A stretch of 64,000 nucleotides of DNA from Bifidobacterium bifidum ATCC 29521 = JCM 1255 = DSM 20456 (lineage in GTDB: Bacteria > Actinomycetota > Actinomycetes > Actinomycetales > Bifidobacteriaceae). The translations under genes were made by a program, and so were the position numbers. Positions 9,095-18,676 of the stretch are shown here, one piece after another (position 1 is the stretch's first letter; each line of letters begins with the position of its first letter). The notes beneath the pieces are model-generated. The model did no database searches. It was not told where the DNA came from and was given only the letters and a program-made list of their open reading frames with translations. Where the stretch lies: NCBI RefSeq assembly GCF_001025135.1, contig NZ_AP012323.1, positions 1,798,001 to 1,862,000 of the forward strand. Reading direction: 5' to 3'.

Positions 9095-10495
9095 ATGGTG
9101 AAGTCGGCGACGCGATATGTATGCAGCGAATGTGGTTGGGATGGTCTCAAATGGGTGGGCCGCTGCCCGCAGTGCGGGCAGTGGGGCACCGTGGAGGAAT
9201 TCCACGAGGCCCGTCCCGCCGCATCGTCGTCGCGCACCGCGGCGCCGGGCCGCACCTCACGCACGCAGGCGGCCGCGTCCATCGTCAGCGCGGCGACGCC
9301 CATCACCCAGATAGACACGTCCACGGCGTCACGGCTGTCCACGGGTTTCGGCGAGTTCGACCGTGTGCTCGGCGGCGGCATCGTGCCCGGCTCGGTCGTG
9401 CTGATCGCGGGCGAACCCGGCATCGGCAAGTCGACACTGCTGCTGGAGACCGCCGGCAACATCGCCGCAGGCCAGCCCAACGGCTCGGTGCTGTACGTCT
9501 CCGGCGAGGAATCGCAGGCGCAGGTGCGGCTGCGGGCGTCGCGGGTCAATGCGATGGAGCAGAACCTGCTGCTGGCGTCCACCACCGATCTCGCCACCGT
9601 GCTGGGGCTGATCGAGCGGACGCGGCCGACACTGGCGATCGTGGATTCGGCGCAGACCATCGTCTCGCAAGACGTTGATGGCATCTCCGGCGGCTCCACG
9701 CAGGTGCGCGAGGTGGCGAGCGCGCTGATCGACACGGCGAAGACGCTGAACATCCCCGTGCTCCTGGTCGGGCATGTCACCAAGGACGGGTCCATCGCCG
9801 GCCCGCGCACGTTGGAGCATCTGGTGGATGTGGTATGCCAGTTCGAGGGCGATCCGGAAACGGCGCTGCGTATGCTGCGGGCGGTGAAGAACCGGTTCGG
9901 GCCTACGGATGAGGTCGGGTGTTTCGATATGAGTGGCGAGGGCATCGAGGAGGTCAGCGATCCCTCGGGACTGTTCCTGTCGTCCGCCGACGAACGTGTG
10001 GAGGGCACGTGCGTGACGTTCACGCTGGACGGCCATCGCAGCCTGCCCATTGAGATTCAGGCGCTGGTGACCAGTTCCGTGCTGCCGACACCGCGACGGG
10101 CGGTGGTGGGGGTCGAGACGAACCGCATCGCTATGCTCACCGCCGTGCTGTACCGACATGGCAAGGTGAACCTGCTGGCGAACGACCTGTATGTATCGAC
10201 GATCGCGGGAGGACTGGCGAAGGAACCAGCCTGTGATCTGGCGATTGTGGCGGCGCTGGCCAGTGCGGCCAGGTCGAAGCCAATCGCGCGAGACACGTGC
10301 GCCATCGGCGAGATCTCCCTGACCGGGCAGATTAGGCCGGTGCCGCGGCTGGAGCACCGGCTGCGCGAGGCCGCGCGGCTCGGGTTCGCCACGGCGGTGG
10401 TGCCGCCGATGCGCAAGCGTGTCACCATCGAGGGGCTGCGCATCGTAGAGGTGACGCATCTGCGCGACGCGCTGGAGTCTCTGGGCGTCGTCTGA
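9095..10495 (+). CDS. radA: DNA repair protein RadA
   Basis: RecA-like branch-migration ATPase of recombinational repair. The 466-residue product has an N-terminal C4 zinc finger (Cys10, Cys13, Cys24, Cys27), a Walker A motif GEPGIGKST at 106-114, the RadA signature KNRFG, and a C-terminal Lon-like domain. The start at 9095 (MVKSATRYVC) is chosen because the zinc finger follows directly, as in the family, and AAGG lies 8 bases upstream; the in-frame GTG at 9068 adds nothing conserved. Confidence 0.96.
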   Translation: MVKSATRYVCSECGWDGLKWVGRCPQCGQWGTVEEFHEARPAASSSRTAAPGRTSRTQAAASIVSAATPITQIDTSTASRLSTGFGEFDRVLGGGIVPGSVVLIAGEPGIGKSTLLLETAGNIAAGQPNGSVLYVSGEESQAQVRLRASRVNAMEQNLLLASTTDLATVLGLIERTRPTLAIVDSAQTIVSQDVDGISGGSTQVREVASALIDTAKTLNIPVLLVGHVTKDGSIAGPRTLEHLVDVVCQFEGDPETALRMLRAVKNRFGPTDEVGCFDMSGEGIEEVSDPSGLFLSSADERVEGTCVTFTLDGHRSLPIEIQALVTSSVLPTPRRAVVGVETNRIAMLTAVLYRHGKVNLLANDLYVSTIAGGLAKEPACDLAIVAALASAARSKPIARDTCAIGEISLTGQIRPVPRLEHRLREAARLGFATAVVPPMRKRVTIEGLRIVEVTHLRDALESLGVV

Positions 10496-10636
10496 CAGTG
10501 ACGGTGACGGTGACGACACGGCACGCGCAAGATACGCGAGGCACGATAGCGGCGCGATTCAGCGCATGCGAGCCTATGCCGATACCGTTCTGACGCAGGT
10601 GGAGAGACCGGCGTCTGTCGGGTGCTCCTGCCGCGC

Positions 10637-11896
10637 TCAACGCGCGGAGGTCAGTTCCCTGGTCTCCTGAACGTTGCGCGTCAATTCGTCCTTGAGCGCA
10701 TCGGCACTGTCGAATTTCACCTGCGGGCGCAGGAATCCCGCGAATTCGACGCGCACGTCGTGACCATACAGGTCCAGCCATTCGTCGGTGACCGCGTACG
10801 CCTCGACCACCCGCTCATTGAGACCGGTCTCTTCGTTGAAGGTCGGCTTCGTGCCGATGGAGATCGCTGCCGGCCACCGGTAGGGTGATTCGGCGGCGAG
10901 CCTGGCCTTGGATGAGCCAGAATCATACACGCGCGGAATCACCGAGGCATTGCCGCTGCCGCTGTTGCCGTCGGAGGCGTTCTCGTCGGAGTCGGCGGGC
11001 GCTCCCGCCGCGCCCAAATCGATCAGCCAGCCGGCATACACGCCATCCACCGGAATATAACCGTCAATCATGCTCCCCAGGTTCGCCGTCGGGAAACCGA
11101 TTGTGCGGCCGCGCTCCTCGCCGTGCACCACCGTTCCCTCGATGGCGTGCGCATGGCCGAGGATCTCGTCGGCGGCCTTGATACGACCATGTGCGAGCAG
11201 GTATCGCACGTTCGTCGAGCTCCACACGCGCACTTCGCGCCCCTGATGCTTCTTGCTCCACGCGCGCAGCTGCGCCTTGGTCATGCCTTCGGTCGGATCC
11301 ACAGGCTCCCCAGGCTCGCTCGGCATCTGCGGGGTGACGTCGGCCGGCACGCGCACATGACCTGGGCCGCGGTCGTCGACGATCTCAAGCTCGAACACGC
11401 CGGTGGCCTGCGCGAGGACTCCGATGGCCTTCACATCGCCAGCGCGGTTGGCGCCCATCGCCGCATCCGTTCCCAGCACCAGCGTGCGCATGCCCAGTTT
11501 GCCGACCATCTGGCCGAGGAAGAACCGATATGATTTCGTGGCGAACGCCAGCGTATAGCGCACGATCAGCACATGGTCCACGCCAAGGTTCTCCAGCGTC
11601 CGCAGCCTCTGGTCGACGCTGGTCAGCGCCATGGGGTCGCAGAAGCCGTCGCCCGGCTCCTGCCCGTCATGGGCGGCCGCGTACGCGTGCACGACACCGG
11701 GACGCGGGTCGAACATCACCACCACGGAAAACGCCTTGTCGGCCTTGGCGAGTTCCACCGCTCGGCGGATGACCGCCTGATGGCCGCGGTGCATGCCGTC
11801 GAACACGCCGACCGTGACCACGGATTTCCTGTTGGCACTCAGCGTCGGCCATTCGACCAGCCCGGAGGCGTCCGGGGCAAGAGTCGTGATTTTCAT
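10637..11896 (-). CDS. ribF: Bifunctional riboflavin kinase / FAD synthetase
   Basis: Converts riboflavin to FMN and FMN to FAD. The adenylyltransferase domain begins with VGVFDGMHRGHQ (the HxGH nucleotidyl-transfer signature), and the riboflavin kinase domain carries GRTIGFPTANL. The product is 419 residues, longer than the usual 310-330 because of a segment between the domains (around VPADVTPQMPSEPGEPVDPT) and an Asp/Ser/Gly-rich insert in the kinase domain. The start MKITTLAPD at 11896 is preferred over an upstream frame lacking conserved sequence. It lies downstream of truB with 280 bases of repeat-containing sequence between. Confidence 0.94.
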   Translation of the reverse strand: MKITTLAPDASGLVEWPTLSANRKSVVTVGVFDGMHRGHQAVIRRAVELAKADKAFSVVVMFDPRPGVVHAYAAAHDGQEPGDGFCDPMALTSVDQRLRTLENLGVDHVLIVRYTLAFATKSYRFFLGQMVGKLGMRTLVLGTDAAMGANRAGDVKAIGVLAQATGVFELEIVDDRGPGHVRVPADVTPQMPSEPGEPVDPTEGMTKAQLRAWSKKHQGREVRVWSSTNVRYLLAHGRIKAADEILGHAHAIEGTVVHGEERGRTIGFPTANLGSMIDGYIPVDGVYAGWLIDLGAAGAPADSDENASDGNSGSGNASVIPRVYDSGSSKARLAAESPYRWPAAISIGTKPTFNEETGLNERVVEAYAVTDEWLDLYGHDVRVEFAGFLRPQVKFDSADALKDELTRNVQETRELTSAR

Positions 11897-12032
11897 GGGT
11901 GATGGTGTTCCTTCACGTGTTGCGCCGTATATGCGGCTTGTGGGCATGGTTCCGGCCTTCCATGATACCCGCCACCAGTGCGGCTGCGCCACCGAAATGA
12001 TGAACTGATTTGCATCATGCCGTCCCGATGCC

Positions 12033-12173
12033 GTCACTGTGTGCGGGCGCCGTCACTGTGTGCGTGGACGCACAGCGTGACGCATACCACAAAACCTTTG
12101 GAAAATAAGGATTTCTGGCATTGCGTCACTGTGTGCGTGGACGCACAGCGTGACGCGCCTCGCACACAGTGAC
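12033..12173. repeat. Nested inverted-repeat element between truB and ribF
   Basis: A 30-base imperfect hairpin occurs twice as identical copies at 12052-12081 and 12125-12154. The 13-base half-site GTCACTGTGTGCG also occurs alone at 12033-12045 and inverted at 12161-12173, so the element is bounded by inverted half-sites. The AT-rich centre (12084-12122) separates the hairpins. It fills much of the 280-base truB-ribF gap. It could act as a processing or attenuation signal, a protein-binding cluster, or a dispersed repeat. Confidence 0.8.
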
Positions 12174-12176
12174 GCA

Positions 12177-13469
12177 TTACGCGCCGAATACGGTGGCCGG
12201 CTTGGCCTCGCCACGCTTGGCGCGCTCGACGAGCGCCACCACTTCCCCGCTCTGCGGCAGATACGCGGCGGCCGTACCGTGGATGTCATAGGGGATACGC
12301 CGGCCGTACCGCAGGTTGACGGCGTCCTGATCGGTGATGGCGAGCAGCGGCATGGTGCCTCGCGCGGCATCCAGCATCGTCAGCGCCTTGCCTGCGAGCT
12401 CGTCGCCAATCACATCGAGCACGGCGCGGTTGCGGGACTGGTGGTTGCCGTTGCGGTCGGTGTACTCGCGTGTCTCCACGTGCGCGGTGATGACATTCGG
12501 CGAGGAGACGTCGAAACCGCCCACCCGCGTGCGCCGCAGCCGTATCAGGTGCCCGCCGACTCCCAGCGCCGCGCCCAGGTCGCGCCCGAGCGCGCGGATA
12601 TATGTGCCCGCCGAGCAGCTGACGCGCACATCGACGTCGATCACCGGCGTCGCCTCCGCGTCATCCCGTTCCGTCGTTGCCCGCCCGTCCGCCGCCGAGA
12701 CGAGCGGAAGTCCTAGCTGCCGCGTCGGGGCATAGCCGAACCGCACATCCAGCACACCGAACGCGCTGACGGTGATCCGACGCGCCTTGAGCTGCACGTC
12801 CTTGCCGTCGCGGGCCAGATCATAGGCACGTTGACCGTTGATTTTGATTGCGGAGAACGTGTTCGGCACCTGCTCGATGCTGCCGGTGAGCTGCAATGCG
12901 ATGATGTCATCGATACGGTCGCGCCACAGCTGCTGGCCATCCGGCAAAAACGCTTCCTGATGCGGATGATACGCGGAGCCGTCATCCGCGACCTTTGCGG
13001 CTGCCACGGCCGAACCCTTGGCCGCGTTCACAGGCCCATTCTCGCCAGCCGACTGAGGCCCACCGGCGACCGGCAATGCCAGCAGCTCTTGCCAGCGCTC
13101 GGGCGAGGTAGCCGACAGCAGTTCGCCATCGGCATCATCGGTGGTGGTGGACTGGCCGAGGCGAATCGTCGCCTCATAGGTCTTGTCGTGTTCGACGATA
13201 TGGTTCAGCAACCGCGTGGCGTTGCCGAATCCGACGACCAGCACGCCGGTGGCCATCGGGTCGAGGGTGCCGGCGTGCCCCACCTTTTTCATATGCAATG
13301 CGCCGCGCGCAGCCGCGACGATGTCATGACTGGTGACGCCACGCGGCTTGTCCACGACCAACAATCCCGACGTAGGAGTCGCCGGCGCGGCGGAGCCAGC
13401 CACAGGCGCGGCTTGCGTAGCCACGATCGGAGCCTGCTCGCCGCCCGAGGCTTCGGGTACGGTCCCCAT
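12177..13469 (-). CDS. truB: tRNA pseudouridine(55) synthase TruB
   Basis: Makes pseudouridine-55 in the T loop of tRNAs. The catalytic motif HAGTLDPMATGVLVVGFG gives Asp70 as nucleophile. The RNA-binding motif SAGTYIRALGRDLG is also present. The product is 430 residues, longer than the usual 300-350, with an Ala-rich N-terminal leader of about 35 residues and an insert after the first third (GGPQSAGENGPVNAAKGSA). GGGAGAG precedes the ATG at 13469. It sits in the nusA-infB-rbfA-truB-ribF order common in bacteria. Confidence 0.96.
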   Translation of the reverse strand: MGTVPEASGGEQAPIVATQAAPVAGSAAPATPTSGLLVVDKPRGVTSHDIVAAARGALHMKKVGHAGTLDPMATGVLVVGFGNATRLLNHIVEHDKTYEATIRLGQSTTTDDADGELLSATSPERWQELLALPVAGGPQSAGENGPVNAAKGSAVAAAKVADDGSAYHPHQEAFLPDGQQLWRDRIDDIIALQLTGSIEQVPNTFSAIKINGQRAYDLARDGKDVQLKARRITVSAFGVLDVRFGYAPTRQLGLPLVSAADGRATTERDDAEATPVIDVDVRVSCSAGTYIRALGRDLGAALGVGGHLIRLRRTRVGGFDVSSPNVITAHVETREYTDRNGNHQSRNRAVLDVIGDELAGKALTMLDAARGTMPLLAITDQDAVNLRYGRRIPYDIHGTAAAYLPQSGEVVALVERAKRGEAKPATVFGA

Positions 13470-13511
13470 CAGTGAATTCTCTCCCGTCTCGCAGAACCGC
13501 TGATATGAGGC

Positions 13512-14096
13512 TCAGCGGTCGCCCGTTGCCTCGTCCGCCGCGTTCTCGGCGTCATCTTCCAGGGTCTCGACGCCGATGCCGTTGCCTTCGACGTCGTCAT
13601 CGTCGAGGTCGTCCGCGTACTCGTCGTACTCGTCGTCATCGTCAAACTCGTCGTCATCGCGCTCTTCAGGATGCTTGTACGGGTCGGCGTCGCCCGCGTA
13701 CTGCGCGGTCTCGCGCGCCTTGGCGATCTCCTCGTCACGCTTGTGCGCGACAGCCAGGATATCCTCGATCTCATGCGCCTCGCTCGGCACCTCGTCATAG
13801 ATGAACTGCAGCTGCGGGGTCAGTCGCAGGCCGGCTTTGGAGCCGACCAGCGAACGCAGCCGCCCTTTCGCCTGATCGAGCGCCTGCTTGGCGCGCTTGC
13901 GCTCCCCCTGCTCGCGCCCATCATGCCCAAGCTGAGTCCAGTACACCTTGGCGATCTGCAAGTCATTGGTGACGCGCACATCGGTGATGGTCACGCTCGC
14001 AAGCCGCTTGTCGTGCAGCTGAGCTTCCATCGACGACGCGATCACCCGTTGGATCAGCGCCGCGACTCGTGCGGCGCGCGGGTTCGTTCCTGCCAT
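13512..14096 (-). CDS. rbfA: 30S ribosome-binding factor A
   Basis: Assists 16S rRNA 5'-end maturation and cold adaptation of the 30S subunit. The KH-like core is recognisable (ASVTITDVRVTNDLQIAKVY and GSKAGLRLTPQLQFIYDEVP). After residue 125 comes a very acidic, low-complexity tail of Asp, Glu and Tyr, which extends the protein to 194 residues against the usual 120-150. AAGGAT precedes the ATG. truB begins 42 bases downstream. Confidence 0.95.
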   Translation of the reverse strand: MAGTNPRAARVAALIQRVIASSMEAQLHDKRLASVTITDVRVTNDLQIAKVYWTQLGHDGREQGERKRAKQALDQAKGRLRSLVGSKAGLRLTPQLQFIYDEVPSEAHEIEDILAVAHKRDEEIAKARETAQYAGDADPYKHPEERDDDEFDDDDEYDEYADDLDDDDVEGNGIGVETLEDDAENAADEATGDR

Positions 14097-14291
14097 AAAA
14101 ATCCTTTTCCTCGATTGCGCGGCGAACCGCTGACAATATCACTCGTATCATATTCGCACATCCCCTACTCGAAGGCTCACAGCGAATCGTTCTCAATAAG
14201 AAACATGCGGGGATTGCGCACATTAGCGCACAATCGAACAAAACCGAAAAGCCCGGAGTTCCGGCCATCAGCAGCGAATACTGTTCATTGG

Positions 14292-14340
14292 CGAAAAACG
14301 GGGGGCGCACGAACCGTAATGAGAATGGTTCGCTGCGCCC
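14292..14340 (-). terminator. Terminator downstream of infB
   Basis: On the minus strand a hairpin (GGGCGCA-GCGAACC paired with its complement, one bulged base, 14303-14340) is followed by CCCGTTTTT. It lies in the 300-base gap between infB and rbfA, so rbfA-truB-ribF probably have their own promoter. I see no gene in 14097-14397. Confidence 0.6.
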
Positions 14341-14397
14341 GTCCGCGAAAAAGCGGCGGACACCCGAAAGCGCCCGCCTCCCATGTATATATGCGCC

Positions 14398-17364
14398 TTA
14401 CTTGCGCTCGACTTCCTGCATCTCAAAGGTCTCGATGATGTCGCCGAGCTCGATGTCGTTGAAAGTGCCGAGGTTGATACCGGCCTCGTAGCCTTCCTTG
14501 ACCGACTGCACGTCGTCCTTGAAACGACGCAGCGAGGAGATCTCCAGGTCGTTGACCGTGGCGACGCCGTTGCGCAGGATACGGCACTTCGTACCGCGCT
14601 TGACCTCGCCGTCCTGCACCATGACGCCGGCGATGTTGCCGAACTTGGAGGAGCGGAAGATCTCGCGGATCTCGGAGTGGGAGGTGACGACCTCCTCGTA
14701 TTCCGGCTTGAGCATGCCCTTGAGGGCGGCCTCGATGTCTTCGATCGCCTTGTAGATGATCGAGTAGTACTTGATCTCGACGCCTTCACGGTCGGCCAGA
14801 TCCGCCACCTGACGGTTCGGGCGCACGTTGAAGCCGATGATGACGGCCTTGTCGACGGTCGCGAGGTTGACGTCGTTCTGGGTGATCGCGCCGACGCCGC
14901 GGTGGATGACCTGGATGCCGACCTCGTCGGACACCTCGATCTTCATCAGGGAGTCTTCCAGCGCCTCGACGGAACCGGAGGAGTCGCCCTTGATGACGAT
15001 GTTGAGCATGTCCACCTCGGACTTGGCGAACTGCTCCTTGAGGCTTTCGAGCGAGACGATCTTGCGGCGTTTCGCGAGCTGCGCGGCGCGTTCGGTGGCT
15101 TGGCGCTTCTCGGCGATCTGGCGGGCGGTGCGGTCGTCGGATGCGACCAGGAAGAGATCGCCGGCGGTCGGCACGGACGTCAGACCCAGCACCTGCACGG
15201 GCGTGGACGGGGTGGCTTCCTTCATATGGTTGCCGTTCTCGTCGAGCATGGCGCGCACGCGGCCGTACGAGGTGCCGGCGACGATGGCGTCGCCGATGCG
15301 CAGGGTGCCCTGCTGCACGAGCACGGTCGCCACAGCGCCGCGGCCCTTGTCGAGTCGGGCTTCGACGGTGGCGCCTCGGGCGTCCATATCCGGGTTCGCG
15401 CGCAGGTCGAGGTCGGCGTCGGCCGTGAGCAGCACGGCTTCGAGCAGCTTGTCGACATTGGTGCCCTGCTTGGCGGAAATGTCGACGAACATGGTGTCGC
15501 CGCCGTACTCCTCCGGCACGAGGCCGAACTCGGTGAGCTGGCCACGGACCTTCTCCGGGTTCGCGCCCGGCTTATCGATCTTGTTGACGGCCACGACGAT
15601 CGGCACCTTGGCCGCCTGCGCGTGGTTGATGGCCTCGACGGTCTGCGGCATCACGCCGTCATCGGCGGCGACCACGAGAATCGCGACATCGGTGAGCTCG
15701 GCACCGCGGGCACGCATGGCGGTGAACGCCTCGTGGCCAGGGGTGTCGAGGAACGTGATCTTGCGCTTCTCGCCTTCCAGATCGACGGTCACCTGATAGG
15801 CGCCGATGCGCTGGGTGATGCCGCCGGCCTCGCGGGCGATGACGTTGGTCTTGCGGATGGTGTCGAGCAGTCGGGTCTTACCGTGATCGACATGGCCCAT
15901 GACGGTGACGACCGGCGGACGCGGCTTCAGATCCGCGTCTTCCTGCAGCTCCTCGCTGTCAAGGTCGATGTCGAACTGCTGCAGCAGCTCCTTGTCCTCC
16001 TCCTCGGCGGAGACGATCTGGATGTTCCAGCCGATCTCCTCGCCCAGGATCTGGAAGGTGGATTCGTCCAACGACTGGGTGGCCGTGGCCATCTCGCCGA
16101 GATGGAACAGCACGGTGACCAAGGCCGCCGGGTTGACGTTGATCTTCTCCGCCAGATCGGCGAGCGAGGCGCCCTGACGCAGGCGAACGGTCTGGCCGTT
16201 GCCGGTGGGGATGCGCACACCGCCGATGACGGGCGCCTTCATCTCCTGGAATTCCTGACGCTTCGCGAGACGGTTCTTGCGGGCCTTGGACGACTTGCCG
16301 CCCTGACGGCCGAATGCGCCGGCCGCGCCGCCGCGACCGCGACCGCCGCCGCGCGACGGACCGGTTCCGGACGTGTTGGAGTTGTTCTGGAAGCCGCCGC
16401 CCTGACCAGCGCCGGTGCCAGCGCCGGCACCGAAGCGGTTGCCGCCCGCGGGACGGGCGCCGCCGGTCTGACCCGGACGGTTATGCCCCCACTGCCCCGG
16501 CTTGGCGCCCTGCGCTCCCTGACCGGGACGACCGCCACGGAATCCTCCGCGACCGCCCTGACCTGCGCCGGGACGACCGCCACGGCCGCCGCGATTGTCG
16601 TTGTGGTTGCCGTTTACGGTCGGACGGGCCATCGGGTGCGGACGGGGGATGTCGCGCGGGGTGGGCGCGTGCATGCCCTGCTTGCGGCTGAACGGGTTGT
16701 TGCCGGGACGAGGCCCCGGAGTCGACGGACGGGCGCCGCCGTTGGCGGAAGGTGCGCTGCCTGCGCCCGGCTGCTGGCCCTGGCGCGGCTGACCCTGATG
16801 GGAGCCTCCTCGGGAATCCTGCGGACGGCCGCCGGCGTTGCCGCCGTGACCGGGTTGGTGGGAACGCGGGCCGGGGAAGGCGCCGCGCTGCCCTGAAGGC
16901 GCGTGCGGATTGTGACGCTGCGCGGGTGAGGGACGGTTCTCGCCGCCTTCACGGTTCGGTCGAGCGTCACGCATGTCGCCGCGGGATTCGTTGCGATTGT
17001 CGCGCGGCGTCGTGCCGCGATTCGATGACGGCACATGTGCAGCAGGCGCCGCAGAGCGCGGTTCCGCCGGACGCGGTGCCGCGGCGGGCTTCTTGCCCAG
17101 ACCGGGCTTGGCTACAGGTGCGGGCTTGACTGCGGGAGCACGATGCTCCGACGGTGCGGGAGCCGGTGTCTTGCGTTCCGCTGCGGACGCTCCCGGCTTC
17201 GCCTCGCCCTTCTGGAAGGCGTTCTTCAACTTGCGCGCCACCGGCGCCTCAACCGTCGAAGAAGCTGATTTTACGAATTCACCCATGTCCTTGAGTTTGT
17301 CAAGGACGGTTTTGCTGTCGACGCCAAAATCCTTGGCAAGCTCGTACACGCGTTTTTTCGCCAC
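14398..17364 (-). CDS. infB: Translation initiation factor IF-2
   Basis: GTPase that places initiator tRNA on the 30S subunit. The 988-residue product begins at a GTG (17364) with [20 protein letters not shown], the IF2_N domain, with AGGAG just upstream. A long Pro/Gly/Arg-rich region (about residues 60-390) typical of actinobacterial IF-2 follows. The G domain shows [12 protein letters not shown] (G1), DTPGHEAF (G3) and NKID (G4), then the beta-barrel and C-terminal domains. It is downstream of nusA with a 209-base gap and no ylxR-like gene between. Confidence 0.97.
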   Translation of the reverse strand: MAKKRVYELAKDFGVDSKTVLDKLKDMGEFVKSASSTVEAPVARKLKNAFQKGEAKPGASAAERKTPAPAPSEHRAPAVKPAPVAKPGLGKKPAAAPRPAEPRSAAPAAHVPSSNRGTTPRDNRNESRGDMRDARPNREGGENRPSPAQRHNPHAPSGQRGAFPGPRSHQPGHGGNAGGRPQDSRGGSHQGQPRQGQQPGAGSAPSANGGARPSTPGPRPGNNPFSRKQGMHAPTPRDIPRPHPMARPTVNGNHNDNRGGRGGRPGAGQGGRGGFRGGRPGQGAQGAKPGQWGHNRPGQTGGARPAGGNRFGAGAGTGAGQGGGFQNNSNTSGTGPSRGGGRGRGGAAGAFGRQGGKSSKARKNRLAKRQEFQEMKAPVIGGVRIPTGNGQTVRLRQGASLADLAEKINVNPAALVTVLFHLGEMATATQSLDESTFQILGEEIGWNIQIVSAEEEDKELLQQFDIDLDSEELQEDADLKPRPPVVTVMGHVDHGKTRLLDTIRKTNVIAREAGGITQRIGAYQVTVDLEGEKRKITFLDTPGHEAFTAMRARGAELTDVAILVVAADDGVMPQTVEAINHAQAAKVPIVVAVNKIDKPGANPEKVRGQLTEFGLVPEEYGGDTMFVDISAKQGTNVDKLLEAVLLTADADLDLRANPDMDARGATVEARLDKGRGAVATVLVQQGTLRIGDAIVAGTSYGRVRAMLDENGNHMKEATPSTPVQVLGLTSVPTAGDLFLVASDDRTARQIAEKRQATERAAQLAKRRKIVSLESLKEQFAKSEVDMLNIVIKGDSSGSVEALEDSLMKIEVSDEVGIQVIHRGVGAITQNDVNLATVDKAVIIGFNVRPNRQVADLADREGVEIKYYSIIYKAIEDIEAALKGMLKPEYEEVVTSHSEIREIFRSSKFGNIAGVMVQDGEVKRGTKCRILRNGVATVNDLEISSLRRFKDDVQSVKEGYEAGINLGTFNDIELGDIIETFEMQEVERK

Positions 17365-17573
17365 ATTACTCCTAATTCTGGGCCGCGCGTAGACTCGCGC
17401 GGCTATTTTCCGATGACGGATTCTGCCCGTTTCATCGTGCAACCATGGTCGTGTTACCTCATATCTCGATCCCGTGGCATGACGGCATAACGCATCCACA
17501 CCCGGTGTGCCGTGTCCAGCATACTAGGGACGTTGGATGTGCCGTCGGCCGCGCGTCACCGCCGTGTCGCGGA

Positions 17574-18602
17574 TCACTTGCCTTCGGCAGCGACCTTCTT
17601 CGCGTGCGCTTCGGTGGATTCGATGCCGATCTTCCATCCGGTCAGCTTCGCCGCGAGACGCGCGTTCTGGCCTTCCTTGCCGATGGCCAGCGACAGCTGG
17701 TCATCATGGATGAAGGCGATGGCGGTCTTGTTCTTCTCGCTGATGACCTGCACGCCGGTGGCGACGGCGGGAGACAGCGCAGAGGCGACGAACTTCGCCG
17801 GATCGGCGGACCAGTCGACGATGTCGATCTTCTCCGGTCCGAGGTTCTCCATGACGGCGCGCACGCGGGCGCCGCCGGGGCCGATCAGGGCACCCTTGGG
17901 GTTGACGCCATCGGTGTTGGCGCGGACGGCGATCTTGGTGCGGGCGCCGGCCTCACGGGCGATGGCCATGATCGACACGGCGCCGGACACCAGTTCCGGG
18001 ACCTCGCGCTCGAACAGGCGACGCACCAGCTCGGGGTGCGAACGGGAGACGACGATCTCGGGGCCCTTGACGCCGCGCGCCACGTTGACGACATACACGC
18101 GCAGACGCTCGCCATGACGGTAACGCTCGCCGGGCACCTGCTCGCGACGGGGCAGAATCGCCTCGACATCGCCGATGGCGACATGCACGTTCGTCGGATC
18201 GCTGGCATCCTGCTGAACGATGCCGGTGACGAGCTTGCCCTTCTGGCCGGAGAAGGCGCCGAAGACCTTGTCGTCCTCGGCCTTACGGAACAGCTGTCCG
18301 ATGACCTGGCGCGCGGTGGCCGCGGCGAGGCGCCCGAAGTTGCGCGGGGTGTCGTCGTACTCCTCGCCCAGCTCCGGTGCGGGATGAGGGTCATCCTCGG
18401 TGGGCTCCACCGGGATCTCCTTACGAGCCCACACGGTGAACGTGCCTGCCCGCGTGTCGAGTTCGACACGGGCATGCTTGGCCGCATGAGGTGTTTTCAG
18501 ATAGGCCAGACGCAGCGCCTCTTCCAGTGCGGCGTCCAGTTGTTCGAGATCGATTCCTTGCTCGATGGCGAGCTGATGCATTCCTGCCAGGTCCAGTTCC
18601 AT
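17574..18602 (-). CDS. nusA: Transcription termination/antitermination protein NusA
   Basis: Binds RNA polymerase and nascent RNA in pausing, termination and antitermination. The 342-residue protein has the N-terminal RNAP-binding domain, an S1 domain (GERYRHGERLRVYVVNVARG) and tandem KH domains (IGPGGARVRAVMENLGPEKI), and lacks the acidic repeats of enterobacterial NusA, as usual for actinobacteria. ATG at 18602 is chosen because AGGAGG lies 8 bases upstream; a TTG six bases earlier is in frame. No rimP gene precedes it; instead a divergent lipoprotein gene starts 75 bases away. Confidence 0.95.
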   Translation of the reverse strand: MELDLAGMHQLAIEQGIDLEQLDAALEEALRLAYLKTPHAAKHARVELDTRAGTFTVWARKEIPVEPTEDDPHPAPELGEEYDDTPRNFGRLAAATARQVIGQLFRKAEDDKVFGAFSGQKGKLVTGIVQQDASDPTNVHVAIGDVEAILPRREQVPGERYRHGERLRVYVVNVARGVKGPEIVVSRSHPELVRRLFEREVPELVSGAVSIMAIAREAGARTKIAVRANTDGVNPKGALIGPGGARVRAVMENLGPEKIDIVDWSADPAKFVASALSPAVATGVQVISEKNKTAIAFIHDDQLSLAIGKEGQNARLAAKLTGWKIGIESTEAHAKKVAAEGK

Positions 18603-18676
18603 ACTCAAGACCTCCTATGAAGTTATAGCCGTGGTGGCGCGCATATGGTCACAGTCGTCTATTAGTGTAGAGGCCT

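Noticed and set aside
10496..10636. GTGACG short tandem repeats after radA as a regulatory array
   Set aside because: Only three imperfect units; likely chance or minor slippage.
14383..16896. An 837-codon open frame on the plus strand
   Set aside because: Mirror of infB, explained by the Gly/Pro/Arg-rich coding of IF-2.
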